This document shows positions 31,647 to 39,671 of a stretch of DNA of 41,561 bases, piece by piece (the stretch's first letter is position 1; each line of letters begins with the position of its first letter). Source of the DNA: an uncultured Bacteroidales bacterium (GTDB lineage Bacteria; Bacteroidota; Bacteroidia; Bacteroidales; Bacteroidaceae); the NCBI GenBank assembly GCA_902802265.1, contig CADCLN010000035.1, positions 1-41,561 of the forward strand. The letters run 5' to 3'. The notes under the pieces are model-generated. The model did not search any database. It saw nothing but the letters and a program-made list of their open reading frames with translations, and was not told the origin of the DNA. Position numbers and translations under genes: made by a program.

Positions 31647-33177
31647 ATGAAACAAACAATTATTCTCGGCAACTTCATCACGATGGATGAAAAGAGGCCT
31701 TTTGCCAAGGCAGCATTAGTAAAGAACGGCGTGTTTGCCTATATCGGTAGCGCGGAAGAAGCAAAGAAACTCGCAAGTGCAGATGCGCAGGTGCTGGATT
31801 ACGGCGAAAACTACATCTACCCAGGCTTTATGGAGTCCCACTGTCACGGCAGCTTTGCCGGAGAACGTGCTATCGGACAAGCGAACCTGATGGAGGGAGG
31901 AATGACCACCGACTATGCAAGGCGAGATCTGCTCCGATAAGCCGCTCTTCATGCAAACTGGTAGCGGACACTCCATGCTGCTCAACACCAAGGCGATGGA
32001 GTGGGCAGGCATTGATGCTGCCTACGCTAAGAAATGGGGCTACGACCTGGTACATGTAGATAAGAATGGTGAACCTGACGGCTACATCTGTGAAGGGCCT
32101 TTGTTCGAAATATTACCGAAGTTGCCTACTACGGTGAGAGACATCAAGGAATATCTGCTCTCTTGGCAGGAATTTGCGTTTAGCAAAGGTTATACGGTCG
32201 TTGGTGATGCTGGTGCAGAAGCTATACATCGCGCTGCTCCCCAGGCGTACTATGAGCTTGAGAAAGAAGGCAAGCTGAAGCTGCGCACATACGCATGGAT
32301 GTATGTGACTGATAATGCCGATGCAAAGACAGAGATAGCCCGCATCGCTGCTCAGCGTGCTGAGATGAGTGGTGAGTATTTCCATATCATCGGCGCCAAG
32401 GCTTTCCTCGACGGTGTGACCGAGGCTCATACGGGTTGGCAGAACCAGGACTATCTGGACCAGCCTGGCTATCACGGCAATGAGCGCTACAACGACCACG
32501 ACAAGATGGTGCAGCTGATTGCAGAGGCTGACAAGGAGGGAATGTCTGTTCACGTTCACTCCGAGGGCGGCGGTGCTACCCACTACATGCTCGGCTGTAT
32601 CGAGGATGCCGAGAAGATTACCGGCAACAAGGACCAGCGCAACGTGCTGGCGCATTTGCACTTCGTGACTGATGAGGACATCCGCCGCATGGCAGAGACA
32701 GGCTCCGTGCCAGCCGTTCCGCCACTGTGGACAGCTAAGGCCCCTGGCCTTTATGAGCAGGAAGTAGCATACGTAGGTCAGGAATTGGCAGACCAAGCTT
32801 ATCCCATCAAGTCGTTCTATGACGCAGGTGCCAACGTGGTGTTCCATTCCGACTATCCCGTTTCGCCGATGATGGATATCAAACTCAGCATTTATACGGC
32901 TGAGAAGCGCGATTATCCAAAGGTATTGACTGGCGGCGCAACAGCCCCACGCAATCTCAAGGAAGCCATTACCCGCGAACAGTCGCTACGTGCCATGACC
33001 ATCAACGTAGCCCGTCAGTTCCATCAGGAGCATCGCTTGGGTTCCATCGAGTTTGGCAAGATAGCCAACATGACGGTGTTCGACTGCGACTTCCTGCACG
33101 ACGACATCGAGAAGGTTGCACAGGCTAACATCGTTGCCACCATCATTGATGGCGAAGAGGTCTTTAAGGGAAATTGA
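31647..33177 (+). pseudogene. YtcJ-like amidohydrolase, frameshifted by an internal deletion
   Basis: The first frame starts at ATG 31647 (MKQTIILGNFITMDEKRPFA) and holds the metal-site motif GFMESHCHGS, then runs into a stop at 31940 after TTDYA. The second frame resumes at about 31921 with EICSDKPLFMQTGSGHSMLL and goes to the end, with HVHSEGGGATHYML, AHLHFVTDEDI and FHSDYPVSPM metal-site regions and the final GKIANMTVFDCDF. In related proteins some 35-45 residues separate these two points. The missing stretch plus the frame change indicates a deletion near 31915. Family members are zinc-dependent amidohydrolases of uncertain substrate. Confidence 0.75.
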
Positions 33178-33191
33178 TCATTTAAACTGAA

Positions 33192-33422
33192 AGTTTCGAG
33201 TAGCACAGTTCTCCCACTTCAGTGGCACAGTTCTGCCGCTGCGGTGGGAGAACTGTGCCACTCGTCTGGCACTGCATTGCCACTGCTGCGGCAGAACTGT
33301 GCTACCCAGACGGCAGAACTGTGCGACGGCAGTAGGAGAACTTTGCTGCCGAAACGGGAAAGCGGTTCCACAGAGGGAGCTGTGGAACCGCTGTGGAACC
33401 GCTGTGGAACCGCTGTGGAACC
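33192..33422. repeat. 22-bp lattice repeat array C (9 units) running into an 11-bp tandem repeat
   Basis: Nine 22-bp units start at 33192, 33214, 33236, 33258, 33280, 33302, 33324, 33346 and 33368. Words are GCACAGTTCTC/G, its inverted form AGAACTGTGC (three times), GCACTGCATTG and GGAGAACTTTG. From 33379 the lattice collapses to four exact copies of the 11-mer GCTGTGGAACC (33379-33422) without changing phase. The array starts 15 bases after the broken amidohydrolase gene. Confidence 0.88.
33361..33392. terminator. Perfect 13-bp hairpin inside array C
   Basis: AGCGGTTCCACAG (33361-33373) and CTGTGGAACCGCT (33380-33392) pair perfectly around AGGGAG. A further copy of the left arm occurs at 33491-33503. 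It could act as a factor-dependent stop or a structural element; there is no U tract, so terminator function is uncertain. Confidence 0.45.
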
Positions 33423-33578
33423 GCAACTAAAGGACTAATAAAATGTATTTATTGGCTGACAATCTGTATATTATTATTATTGCTCTCATAAGCGGTTCCA
33501 CAGAACCACTGAAAATAGCAAAAATTGAGGGGTATAAAAAATAAAAAAGTTTTTTTAGAAAGGAAGTGGGATTTCCAG

Positions 33579-33602
33579 TGGAACTGTGGAACTGTGGAAC
33601 CG
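33579..33602. repeat. 8-bp tandem repeat TGGAACTG
   Basis: Three head-to-tail units (TGGAACTG, TGGAACTG, TGGAACCG) echo the GTGGAACC motif of array C. The surrounding 33423-33658 holds only AT-rich DNA and these echoes; the reverse frame over 33427-33840 has no protein-like features. Confidence 0.7.
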
Positions 33603-33658
33603 TAGCACTTTCTTTGAACGGATTCCTGTACAAAAAGTTGTGCAGACAGGACAAAAAC

Positions 33659-33696
33659 AAGCCTTTCGCCTGTGTGGAGGTGCAGACGAAAGGCTT
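33659..33696 (-). terminator. Intrinsic terminator for the reverse-strand FISUMP remnant
   Basis: AAGCCTTTCG (33659-33668) and CGAAAGGCTT (33687-33696) form a 10-bp stem. On the reverse strand the stem is followed by GTTTTTGT, giving a U-rich tail. It lies 77 bases past the end of the remnant gene. Confidence 0.7.
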
Positions 33697-33772
33697 TAGG
33701 AGGTTGCGCGTTCTTGCCCGTTTGGGAAAGGATGCACGTAATTTGACTACGCCGAGCTGAAGGTTCTTGAGG

Positions 33773-34244
33773 CTACGGGCAGACAGCACGCACACTAAGC
33801 CCAGAGGAACGGTGGCCGCGGTTCCCAACCTGTTGAACAAAATTGAATCGCAGGAAATACATGTAGTCTGGGTTTAAAGGATAGAGTGAACTCGACATAT
33901 ATTCGCCGAGGCCATTGCTTAACGAATTGTCGTGGCGATACTCAGCTTTAGGTAAGAAGATAGAGCTACCATTCGGACCTACAACTTTGTATCCGTCCAC
34001 ATCATTTTGAGTAGTCCAAATCCATGTACAATTTGTTTTCAGTTCGGTCAACTCGTCGTATGTTGGCATGCGCCATGTACCGCCCCATTTAACATGAGCT
34101 GCATCGTCTTCAAGGTCAAGGACGGTCTTGTTGTCAACCGTGCCATAGGTGGTTCATGTCGCCATTGAGAATCTTTTGGGCACGGACGGTGGTGGTCAGT
34201 GCCGTTGCCGCAAGGAGCAGCGCAGTTTTTCTGAAATGTTCCAT
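33773..34244 (-). pseudogene. Exported FISUMP-domain protein, internally deleted
   Basis: ATG at 34244 opens a signal peptide (MEHFRKTALLLAATALTTTVRA) and QKILNGDMNH, then meets a stop near 34136. In another frame the sequence continues as TVDNKTVLDLEDDAAHVKWG, GTWRMPTYDELTEL, GYKVVGPNGSSIFLP and the end SGLSVRAVCP, the hallmark C-terminal half of Fibrobacter-succinogenes-type major paralogous (FISUMP) domains. Family members carry a long stretch between these two parts, absent here. The break lies at about 34147-34152. A TANNTTTG element precedes the start and a terminator follows. Confidence 0.8.
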
Positions 34245-34291
34245 CGTCTTGGTTAGTTAATTAAAGGTTGTTAGTTTTTGAAATTTTTTCG

Positions 34292-34299
34292 CAAAGATA
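34292..34299 (-). promoter_or_regulatory. Probable -7 element of the FISUMP remnant
   Basis: Reverse-strand TATCTTTG matches TANNTTTG, 48 bases before the ATG at 34244. No good -33 box was found at the usual spacing. Confidence 0.5.
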
Positions 34300-34344
34300 A
34301 AGAAAAAACGACAATTGTGCCTTTCGTCCATGTTAAAATTGCCC

Positions 34345-34385
34345 CCAAAACACAGAAAACCGCTGATTTCACAGGAAACCAGCGG
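34345..34385 (-). terminator. Terminator downstream of carB
   Basis: CCGCTG (34360-34365) and CAGCGG (34380-34385) form a short stem on the reverse strand, followed by TTTTCTGTGTTTT. It lies 48 bases after the carB stop codon. Confidence 0.55.
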
Positions 34386-34432
34386 CCATTTGCACACTAT
34401 ACTGAACATTTTTTAAGTATCAGGTGAAGGTT

Positions 34433-37400
34433 TTACTCATACTCCTGCCAGCTCTTGATTTGCAAATCCTTCAAGCCCTTTTCGCAGAAAGCTTCGATGA
34501 AGGCTGAGGCAAGACGGGCATTGGTGATGAGCGGGATGTTGTGGTCGATGGCTCCACGACGAATCTTGTAGCCGTTGGTAAGTTCGCGCTTGGAGTGGTT
34601 TTTCGGTATGTTCACCACGAGGTCGAATTTGTGGTCGGCAATCATCTTCATCACATTGGGCTTGTCGCTGTTTTCTTCGTCGGGCCAAGCTACAGCCGTA
34701 GCGGCCACGCCGTTGTCGTTGAGGAATTTGGCTGTTCCTTCGCTGGCACAGATGGTGTAGCCGCTGCGTACCAGGGCACGGGCTGCATCGAGCATGGCGA
34801 CTTTCTCCTTCGTGCCGCCCGAAGAAATCATGATGGCTTTGTCCTTGGAGGGTATCTTGTAGCCTGTAGCAATCATGGAGTTGAGCAGGGCTTCTTCGTA
34901 AGTGTCGCCCATGCAGCCTACTTCACCCGTACTGCTCATGTCAACGCCCAAGACGGGATCGGCATTCTGCAAACGTGCAAACGAGAACTGACTGGCTTTC
35001 ACGCCCATGCGGTCAATGTCGAATTCGCTCTTGTCGGGCTTACTGTAGGGTGCATCCAGCATGATGCGTGTGGCGGTCTCGATGAAGTTGCGCTTCAGCA
35101 CTTTGCTGACAAAGGGGAAGGAACGGCTGGCACGCAGGTTGCACTCGATGACCTTCACATCGCGACCCTTTGCCAGGAACTGGATGTTGAAAGGACCCGA
35201 GATGTTCAGTTCCTTTGCAATGGCACGGCTTATCTTCTTGATTTGACGAACTGTAGCAAAGCTGATTTGCTGGGCAGGGAACACCATGGTGGCATCGCCA
35301 GAGTGTACACCTGCAAATTCCACGTGTTCGCTGATGCCGTATTCTACGACTTCACCATTCTGAGCCACAGCGTCGAACTCTATCTCGTTGGTTTCCTGCA
35401 TGAATTGTGAAATAACCACAGGGTATTCCTTGCTGACTTCGCTTGCCATGCGGAGGAAGCGTTCCAGTTCTTCGTAATCGTAGCAGACATTCATGGCTGC
35501 ACCCGAAAGCACATAGCTGGGACGTACCAGAACGGGGAAGCCCACACGCTCAACGAATGCCTTCACGTCGTCCATGCTGGTGAGTGCGCTCCACTGGGGC
35601 TGGTCAATGCCCAGCTGGTCGAGCATAGCCGAGAACTTGTTGCGGTTCTCGGCACGGTCGATGCTGACAGGCGATGTGCCGAGGATGGGCACACTCTGGC
35701 GATAGAGCTTCATCGCCAAGTTGTTAGGTATCTGGCCACCCACCGAAACGATGACACCACGCGGATTCTCCAGATCGATGACATCGAGCACACGCTCAAA
35801 GGAGAGTTCGTCGAAGTAGAGGCGGTCGCACATATCGTAGTCCGTAGAAACCGTCTCAGGGTTATAGTTAATCATAATGCTCTTGTAGCCCAGCTTGCGA
35901 GCCGTGGTAATGGCGTTGACCGAACACCAGTCGAACTCCACGCTACTACCGATGCGGTAAGCACCTGAACCGAGCACAATGACCGACTTCTCATTATTAT
36001 AATAATTGACATCGTAGCCCGAAACGGCATACGTCATGTAGAGGTAGTTCGTCAGGTCGGGATGTTCGCTTGCCACCGTAGGAATACGCTTCACGGCAGG
36101 CAGGATGCCCAGCTTCTTACGGTAGCTGCGGACGGCCAGATTGGCCTTCTCCATATTGCCTGCCTGGGACTTCAGCACAAAACGGGCAATCTGAAAATCG
36201 GAGAAGCCCAGCACTTTGGCCTGCGACAGCACATCGGCAGGCAGTTCCTCGATGCTGTTGTATGTTTCCAGCTTCTTCTTGTAGTCAACGATATTCTTCA
36301 GTCTTTCAATGAACCAGGGGTCAATCTTGGTCAGTTCGCAAATGCGGTCGATGGTGTAACCCTCTTCCAATGCCTGAGCAATGGCAAAGATACGCAAATC
36401 TGTGGGGTTTGCCAACTCTTCGTCCAGATTGTCGAAACGTGTATGGTCGTTACCCACAAATCCGTGCATACCCTGACCTATCATGCGCAGACCTTTCTGT
36501 ATCAGTTCCTCAAACGTGCGGCCAATCGACATGATTTCGCCCACCGACTTCATGCTGGAACCAATCTTACGGCTCACACCCACAAACTTCGTCAGGTCCC
36601 AACGCGGAATCTTACAGATGAGATAGTCGAGCGACGGAGCCACGTATGCCGAGTTGGTGGTACCCATCTCGCCAATCTGGTCGAGGGTGTAGCCCAGGGC
36701 AATCTTCGCAGCCACGAAGGCCAACGGATAGCCTGTAGCCTTGGATGCCAATGCCGAAGAACGAGAAAGGCGTGCATTGATTTCAATGATGCGGTAGTCA
36801 TTGGTCTGTGCATTGAAGGCAAACTGGATGTTACATTCACCCACAATGTTCAGATGGCGCACACAGCGGATGGTGATGTCCTGCAACATTTTCACCTGTT
36901 CCTCAGTGAGCGAACAAGTAGGAGCCACCACGATACTTTCGCCCGTATGGATACCCAGCGGGTCGAAATTTTCCATCGAAGCCACCGTGAAACAGTGGTC
37001 GTTGGCATCGCGGATACATTCAAACTCTATCTCCTTCCAGCCCTTCAGACTCTCTTCCACCAACACCTGAGGTGCAAAAGTAAAGGCCGACTCGGCAATC
37101 TCGATGAACGTCTTTTCGTCTGGACAAACACCGCTGCCCAGTCCACCCAAAGCGTAGGCAGAGCGAATCATGATGGGATAGCCAATGCGACGAGCTGTGG
37201 CCACAGCCTCTTCCATCGTCTCACAAGCCTGTGAAACAGGAACCTTCAGGTTGACCTTGTTCAGTTCCTTCACAAAAAGGTCGCGGTCCTCCGTGTTCAT
37301 GATAGCCTCCACACTGGTACCCAGCACCTCCACACCGTACTCCTTCAACGTACCGTTGCGGAACAACTCCGTACCACAGTTGAGCGCCGTCTGCCCGCCA

Positions 37401-37663
37401 AAGGCCAGCAGGATGCCGTCGGGACGCTCCTTCTTGATAATTTCAGTTACAAAAAAGGTATTGACAGGCAAGAAGTAAACCTTGTCAGCAATACCTTCAC
37501 TCGTTTGGATTGTTGCTACGTTAGGATTCACAAGCACCGAGCGGATGCCCTCCTCACGAAGCGCTTTCAAAGCCTGACTACCCGAATAGTCAAATTCACC
37601 AGCCTGTCCAATCTTCAGTGCACCCGAACCCAGAACAAGCACTTTCTTTAGCTGTTTCTTCAT
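34433..37663 (-). CDS. carB: Carbamoyl-phosphate synthase large subunit
   Basis: The 1076-residue enzyme makes carbamoyl phosphate from bicarbonate, ammonia (from the CarA glutaminase) and two ATP, feeding arginine and pyrimidine synthesis. It has the duplicated ATP-grasp architecture: first half with VLGSGALKIGQAGEFDYSG, GQTALNCG, RSAYALGGLGSG and INARLSRSSALASKATGYPL; second half with VIVLGSGAYRIGSSVEFDW, VRPSYVLSGAAM and ECNLRASRSFPFVSK; and a C-terminal allosteric MGS domain (KVAMLDAARALVRSGYTIC). Length and motifs are normal. No carA lies next to it in this window: the genes on both sides are unrelated, so the small subunit must be elsewhere. Confidence 0.97.
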   Translation of the reverse strand: MKKQLKKVLVLGSGALKIGQAGEFDYSGSQALKALREEGIRSVLVNPNVATIQTSEGIADKVYFLPVNTFFVTEIIKKERPDGILLAFGGQTALNCGTELFRNGTLKEYGVEVLGTSVEAIMNTEDRDLFVKELNKVNLKVPVSQACETMEEAVATARRIGYPIMIRSAYALGGLGSGVCPDEKTFIEIAESAFTFAPQVLVEESLKGWKEIEFECIRDANDHCFTVASMENFDPLGIHTGESIVVAPTCSLTEEQVKMLQDITIRCVRHLNIVGECNIQFAFNAQTNDYRIIEINARLSRSSALASKATGYPLAFVAAKIALGYTLDQIGEMGTTNSAYVAPSLDYLICKIPRWDLTKFVGVSRKIGSSMKSVGEIMSIGRTFEELIQKGLRMIGQGMHGFVGNDHTRFDNLDEELANPTDLRIFAIAQALEEGYTIDRICELTKIDPWFIERLKNIVDYKKKLETYNSIEELPADVLSQAKVLGFSDFQIARFVLKSQAGNMEKANLAVRSYRKKLGILPAVKRIPTVASEHPDLTNYLYMTYAVSGYDVNYYNNEKSVIVLGSGAYRIGSSVEFDWCSVNAITTARKLGYKSIMINYNPETVSTDYDMCDRLYFDELSFERVLDVIDLENPRGVIVSVGGQIPNNLAMKLYRQSVPILGTSPVSIDRAENRNKFSAMLDQLGIDQPQWSALTSMDDVKAFVERVGFPVLVRPSYVLSGAAMNVCYDYEELERFLRMASEVSKEYPVVISQFMQETNEIEFDAVAQNGEVVEYGISEHVEFAGVHSGDATMVFPAQQISFATVRQIKKISRAIAKELNISGPFNIQFLAKGRDVKVIECNLRASRSFPFVSKVLKRNFIETATRIMLDAPYSKPDKSEFDIDRMGVKASQFSFARLQNADPVLGVDMSSTGEVGCMGDTYEEALLNSMIATGYKIPSKDKAIMISSGGTKEKVAMLDAARALVRSGYTICASEGTAKFLNDNGVAATAVAWPDEENSDKPNVMKMIADHKFDLVVNIPKNHSKRELTNGYKIRRGAIDHNIPLITNARLASAFIEAFCEKGLKDLQIKSWQEYE

Positions 37664-37718
37664 GCGATTGTACGTTTTTACGTTCTTACATTTTTTGTGT
37701 TTGTACGTTTTCGGGCTG

Positions 37719-37726
37719 CAAATTTA
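37719..37726 (-). promoter_or_regulatory. Probable -7 element of carB
   Basis: Reverse-strand TAAATTTG matches TANNTTTG, 56 bases before the carB start. The nearest TTG is 24 bases upstream, longer than the usual 19-20, so the call is tentative. The leader between box and gene contains loose repeats of TACGTTTT. Confidence 0.45.
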
Positions 37727-37776
37727 CACAAATCTTCGGACATGATAAGACAAATGACACAAAAAACCGCATTTTT

Positions 37777-37808
37777 TTTGATAATTTGCTCAAAACACAG
37801 TATCTTTG
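37777..37808 (+). promoter_or_regulatory. Promoter of the DUF4492-cydAB operon
   Basis: TTTG (37777-37780), 20 bases, then TATCTTTG (37801-37808) fits the Bacteroidota consensus and lies 19 bases before the ATG at 37828. Confidence 0.7.
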
Positions 37809-37827
37809 CCCGCAAACTCGTTGGTCT

Positions 37828-38061
37828 ATGAAGCAAGAAGGATTCTTCTTCCGCACCTTCCATCTCTACTACGACGGATTTAGAAGCATGACATTGGGAA
37901 AAACACTTTGGCTGATTATCCTCATCAAGGTGTTCATCATCTTTGCTGTATTAAAACTATTTTTCTTCCCCAACCACATCCATCAGAATGCCCCTCCTGG
38001 CGAAGAAGACGACTTTGTCGCCAAGGAACTCATCGACCGAGCAACCCCGTCTCATTATTAA
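37828..38061 (+). CDS. DUF4492 small membrane protein
   Basis: The 77-residue product (MKQEGFFFRTFHLYYDGFRS) has one membrane span at about residues 25-45 (TLWLIILIKVFIIFAVLKLFF). DUF4492 proteins occur directly upstream of cydA in Bacteroidota and are presumed to be accessory to the bd oxidase; no direct role is known to me. The ATG at 37828 fits the promoter 19 bases upstream; the longer frame from 37618 would overlap carB on the other strand and lacks conserved sequence. cydA starts 21 bases after its stop. Confidence 0.85.
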   Translation: MKQEGFFFRTFHLYYDGFRSMTLGKTLWLIILIKVFIIFAVLKLFFFPNHIHQNAPPGEEDDFVAKELIDRATPSHY

Positions 38062-38082
38062 TATCAAAACCATACAACCGCT

Positions 38083-39645
38083 ATGCAAGACACCCTTTTA
38101 ACCATCGACCCCAGCATCATCGACTGGTCACGAGCACAATTTGCGCTTACAGCCATCTACCATTGGCTCTTTGTCCCTCTGACGTTGGGACTGGCCGTCA
38201 TCATGGGCATCATGGAGACGTGCTACTACCGCACCCAGAATCCCTTTTGGAAAGATGCGGCCAAATTCTGGCAAAAGCTCTTCGGCATCAACTTTGCCAT
38301 GGGCATAGCCACAGGCATCATCCTGGAATTTGAGTTTGGCACCAACTGGTCAAACTATTCATGGTTTGTCGGCGACATTTTCGGTGCACCGTTAGCCATC
38401 GAGGGCATCGTCGCCTTTTTCATGGAATCCACCTTCGTTGCCGTCATGTTCTTTGGCTGGCAAAAAGTTTCCGCAGGCTTCCACCTGGCATCCACCTGGC
38501 TCACAGGATTGGGAGCGACCCTCTCTGCCTGGTGGATTCTCGTAGCCAACGCCTGGATGCAAAACCCCGTAGGCTGCGAATTTAATCCAGACACCATGCG
38601 CAACGAAATGGTCTCCTTCTCCGACGTAGCCCTTTCGCCCTTTGCCATCGACAAGTTCTGCCACACCGTCATCTCCGCCTGGATCATCGGAGCCGTCTTC
38701 ACCGTAGCGGTCAGCAGTTGGTATCTGTTGAAAAGGCGTGAAACTCAGCTGGCACTTCAGAGCATCAAGATTGGTTCCATTGTCGGACTCATCGCCTCCA
38801 TCGGGGCAGCACTTTCAGGACATCAGTCCGCTTTCCGCATCGCCCAAGTACAGCCCATGAAACTGGCGGCCATGGAAGCCCTCTACAACGGCGGCACCGA
38901 CCAAAGCCTGACAGGCATCGCCCTGGTCAATCCGTTTGTTCAGCCCGACTATCAGAACGATGCCGAACCACCCATGCGAATAGCCGCCCCCTTTGCCCTC
39001 TCCATCTTGGCAACCAACGACCCCCATGGTTATGTGCCTGGCATCAACGACATTCTGAATGGCTACACACGCCCTGACGGGACCGTGGAACTTTCGGCAG
39101 ACGAAAAGATACAACGCGGCAAACTCGCCATCCAGACGTTAGCCGAATATCGCCAAGCCAAAAAGGCAGGAGCAGATGAAGCCACCTTGCAGCCTCAACT
39201 TGACATCCTGAAAGCCAACATGCCCTACTTCGGCTATGGCTATATCCGCGACAAGAGCGAACTGGTGCCATACATCCCCGTGAACTTCTATGCCTTCCGC
39301 ATCATGGTGGGCGTGGGAAGCCTGCTCATCCTCTTCTTTGCCGTCGTCCTCTTTTTCATCTACAAAAAAGACATCACAACACCCCGTTGGCTGCATTTGT
39401 CGGCCATCATCATGGTGCCGTTGTCCTACATCGCCAGTGAAAGCGGCTGGCTTGTGGCCGAATTTGGCCGACAGCCCTGGACAATTCAAGACATGCTGCC
39501 AACATGGGCTGCCGTGAGCAACATCCACTCCTCCAGCATCATGTTCACATTCTTCATCTTCCTCATCCTCTTTACCACCATGCTGGCTGTGGAAATCAAT
39601 ATCCTATTGAAACAAATCAAGAAGGGACCAGAATATTCATCTTAA
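38083..39645 (+). CDS. cydA: Cytochrome bd quinol oxidase subunit I
   Basis: CydA holds haems b558, b595 and d and oxidises quinol to reduce oxygen to water, giving microaerobic respiration and oxygen scavenging. The 520-residue protein has about nine membrane spans, the N-terminal haem-ligand region FALTAIYHWLFVPLTLG, GINFAMGIATGIILEFEFGT, FFMESTFVAVMFFGW, the haem His in DKFCHTVISAW and the quinol-site motif GRQPWTIQDMLPT. The Q loop is of the short type. The operon order DUF4492-cydA-cydB is standard; cydB follows after 26 bases. Confidence 0.96.
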   Translation: MQDTLLTIDPSIIDWSRAQFALTAIYHWLFVPLTLGLAVIMGIMETCYYRTQNPFWKDAAKFWQKLFGINFAMGIATGIILEFEFGTNWSNYSWFVGDIFGAPLAIEGIVAFFMESTFVAVMFFGWQKVSAGFHLASTWLTGLGATLSAWWILVANAWMQNPVGCEFNPDTMRNEMVSFSDVALSPFAIDKFCHTVISAWIIGAVFTVAVSSWYLLKRRETQLALQSIKIGSIVGLIASIGAALSGHQSAFRIAQVQPMKLAAMEALYNGGTDQSLTGIALVNPFVQPDYQNDAEPPMRIAAPFALSILATNDPHGYVPGINDILNGYTRPDGTVELSADEKIQRGKLAIQTLAEYRQAKKAGADEATLQPQLDILKANMPYFGYGYIRDKSELVPYIPVNFYAFRIMVGVGSLLILFFAVVLFFIYKKDITTPRWLHLSAIIMVPLSYIASESGWLVAEFGRQPWTIQDMLPTWAAVSNIHSSSIMFTFFIFLILFTTMLAVEINILLKQIKKGPEYSS

Positions 39646-39671
39646 CCCACAATAACGTAACAGAACGCCCT

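Noticed and set aside
33427-33840. Reverse open frame of 137 codons
   Set aside because: It crosses a terminator hairpin and tandem repeats and shows no protein-like pattern.
39504-39671. Extended start for cydB
   Set aside because: The extra 56 residues lie within cydA in another frame and are not CydB-like; ATG 39672 gives the normal N-terminus.
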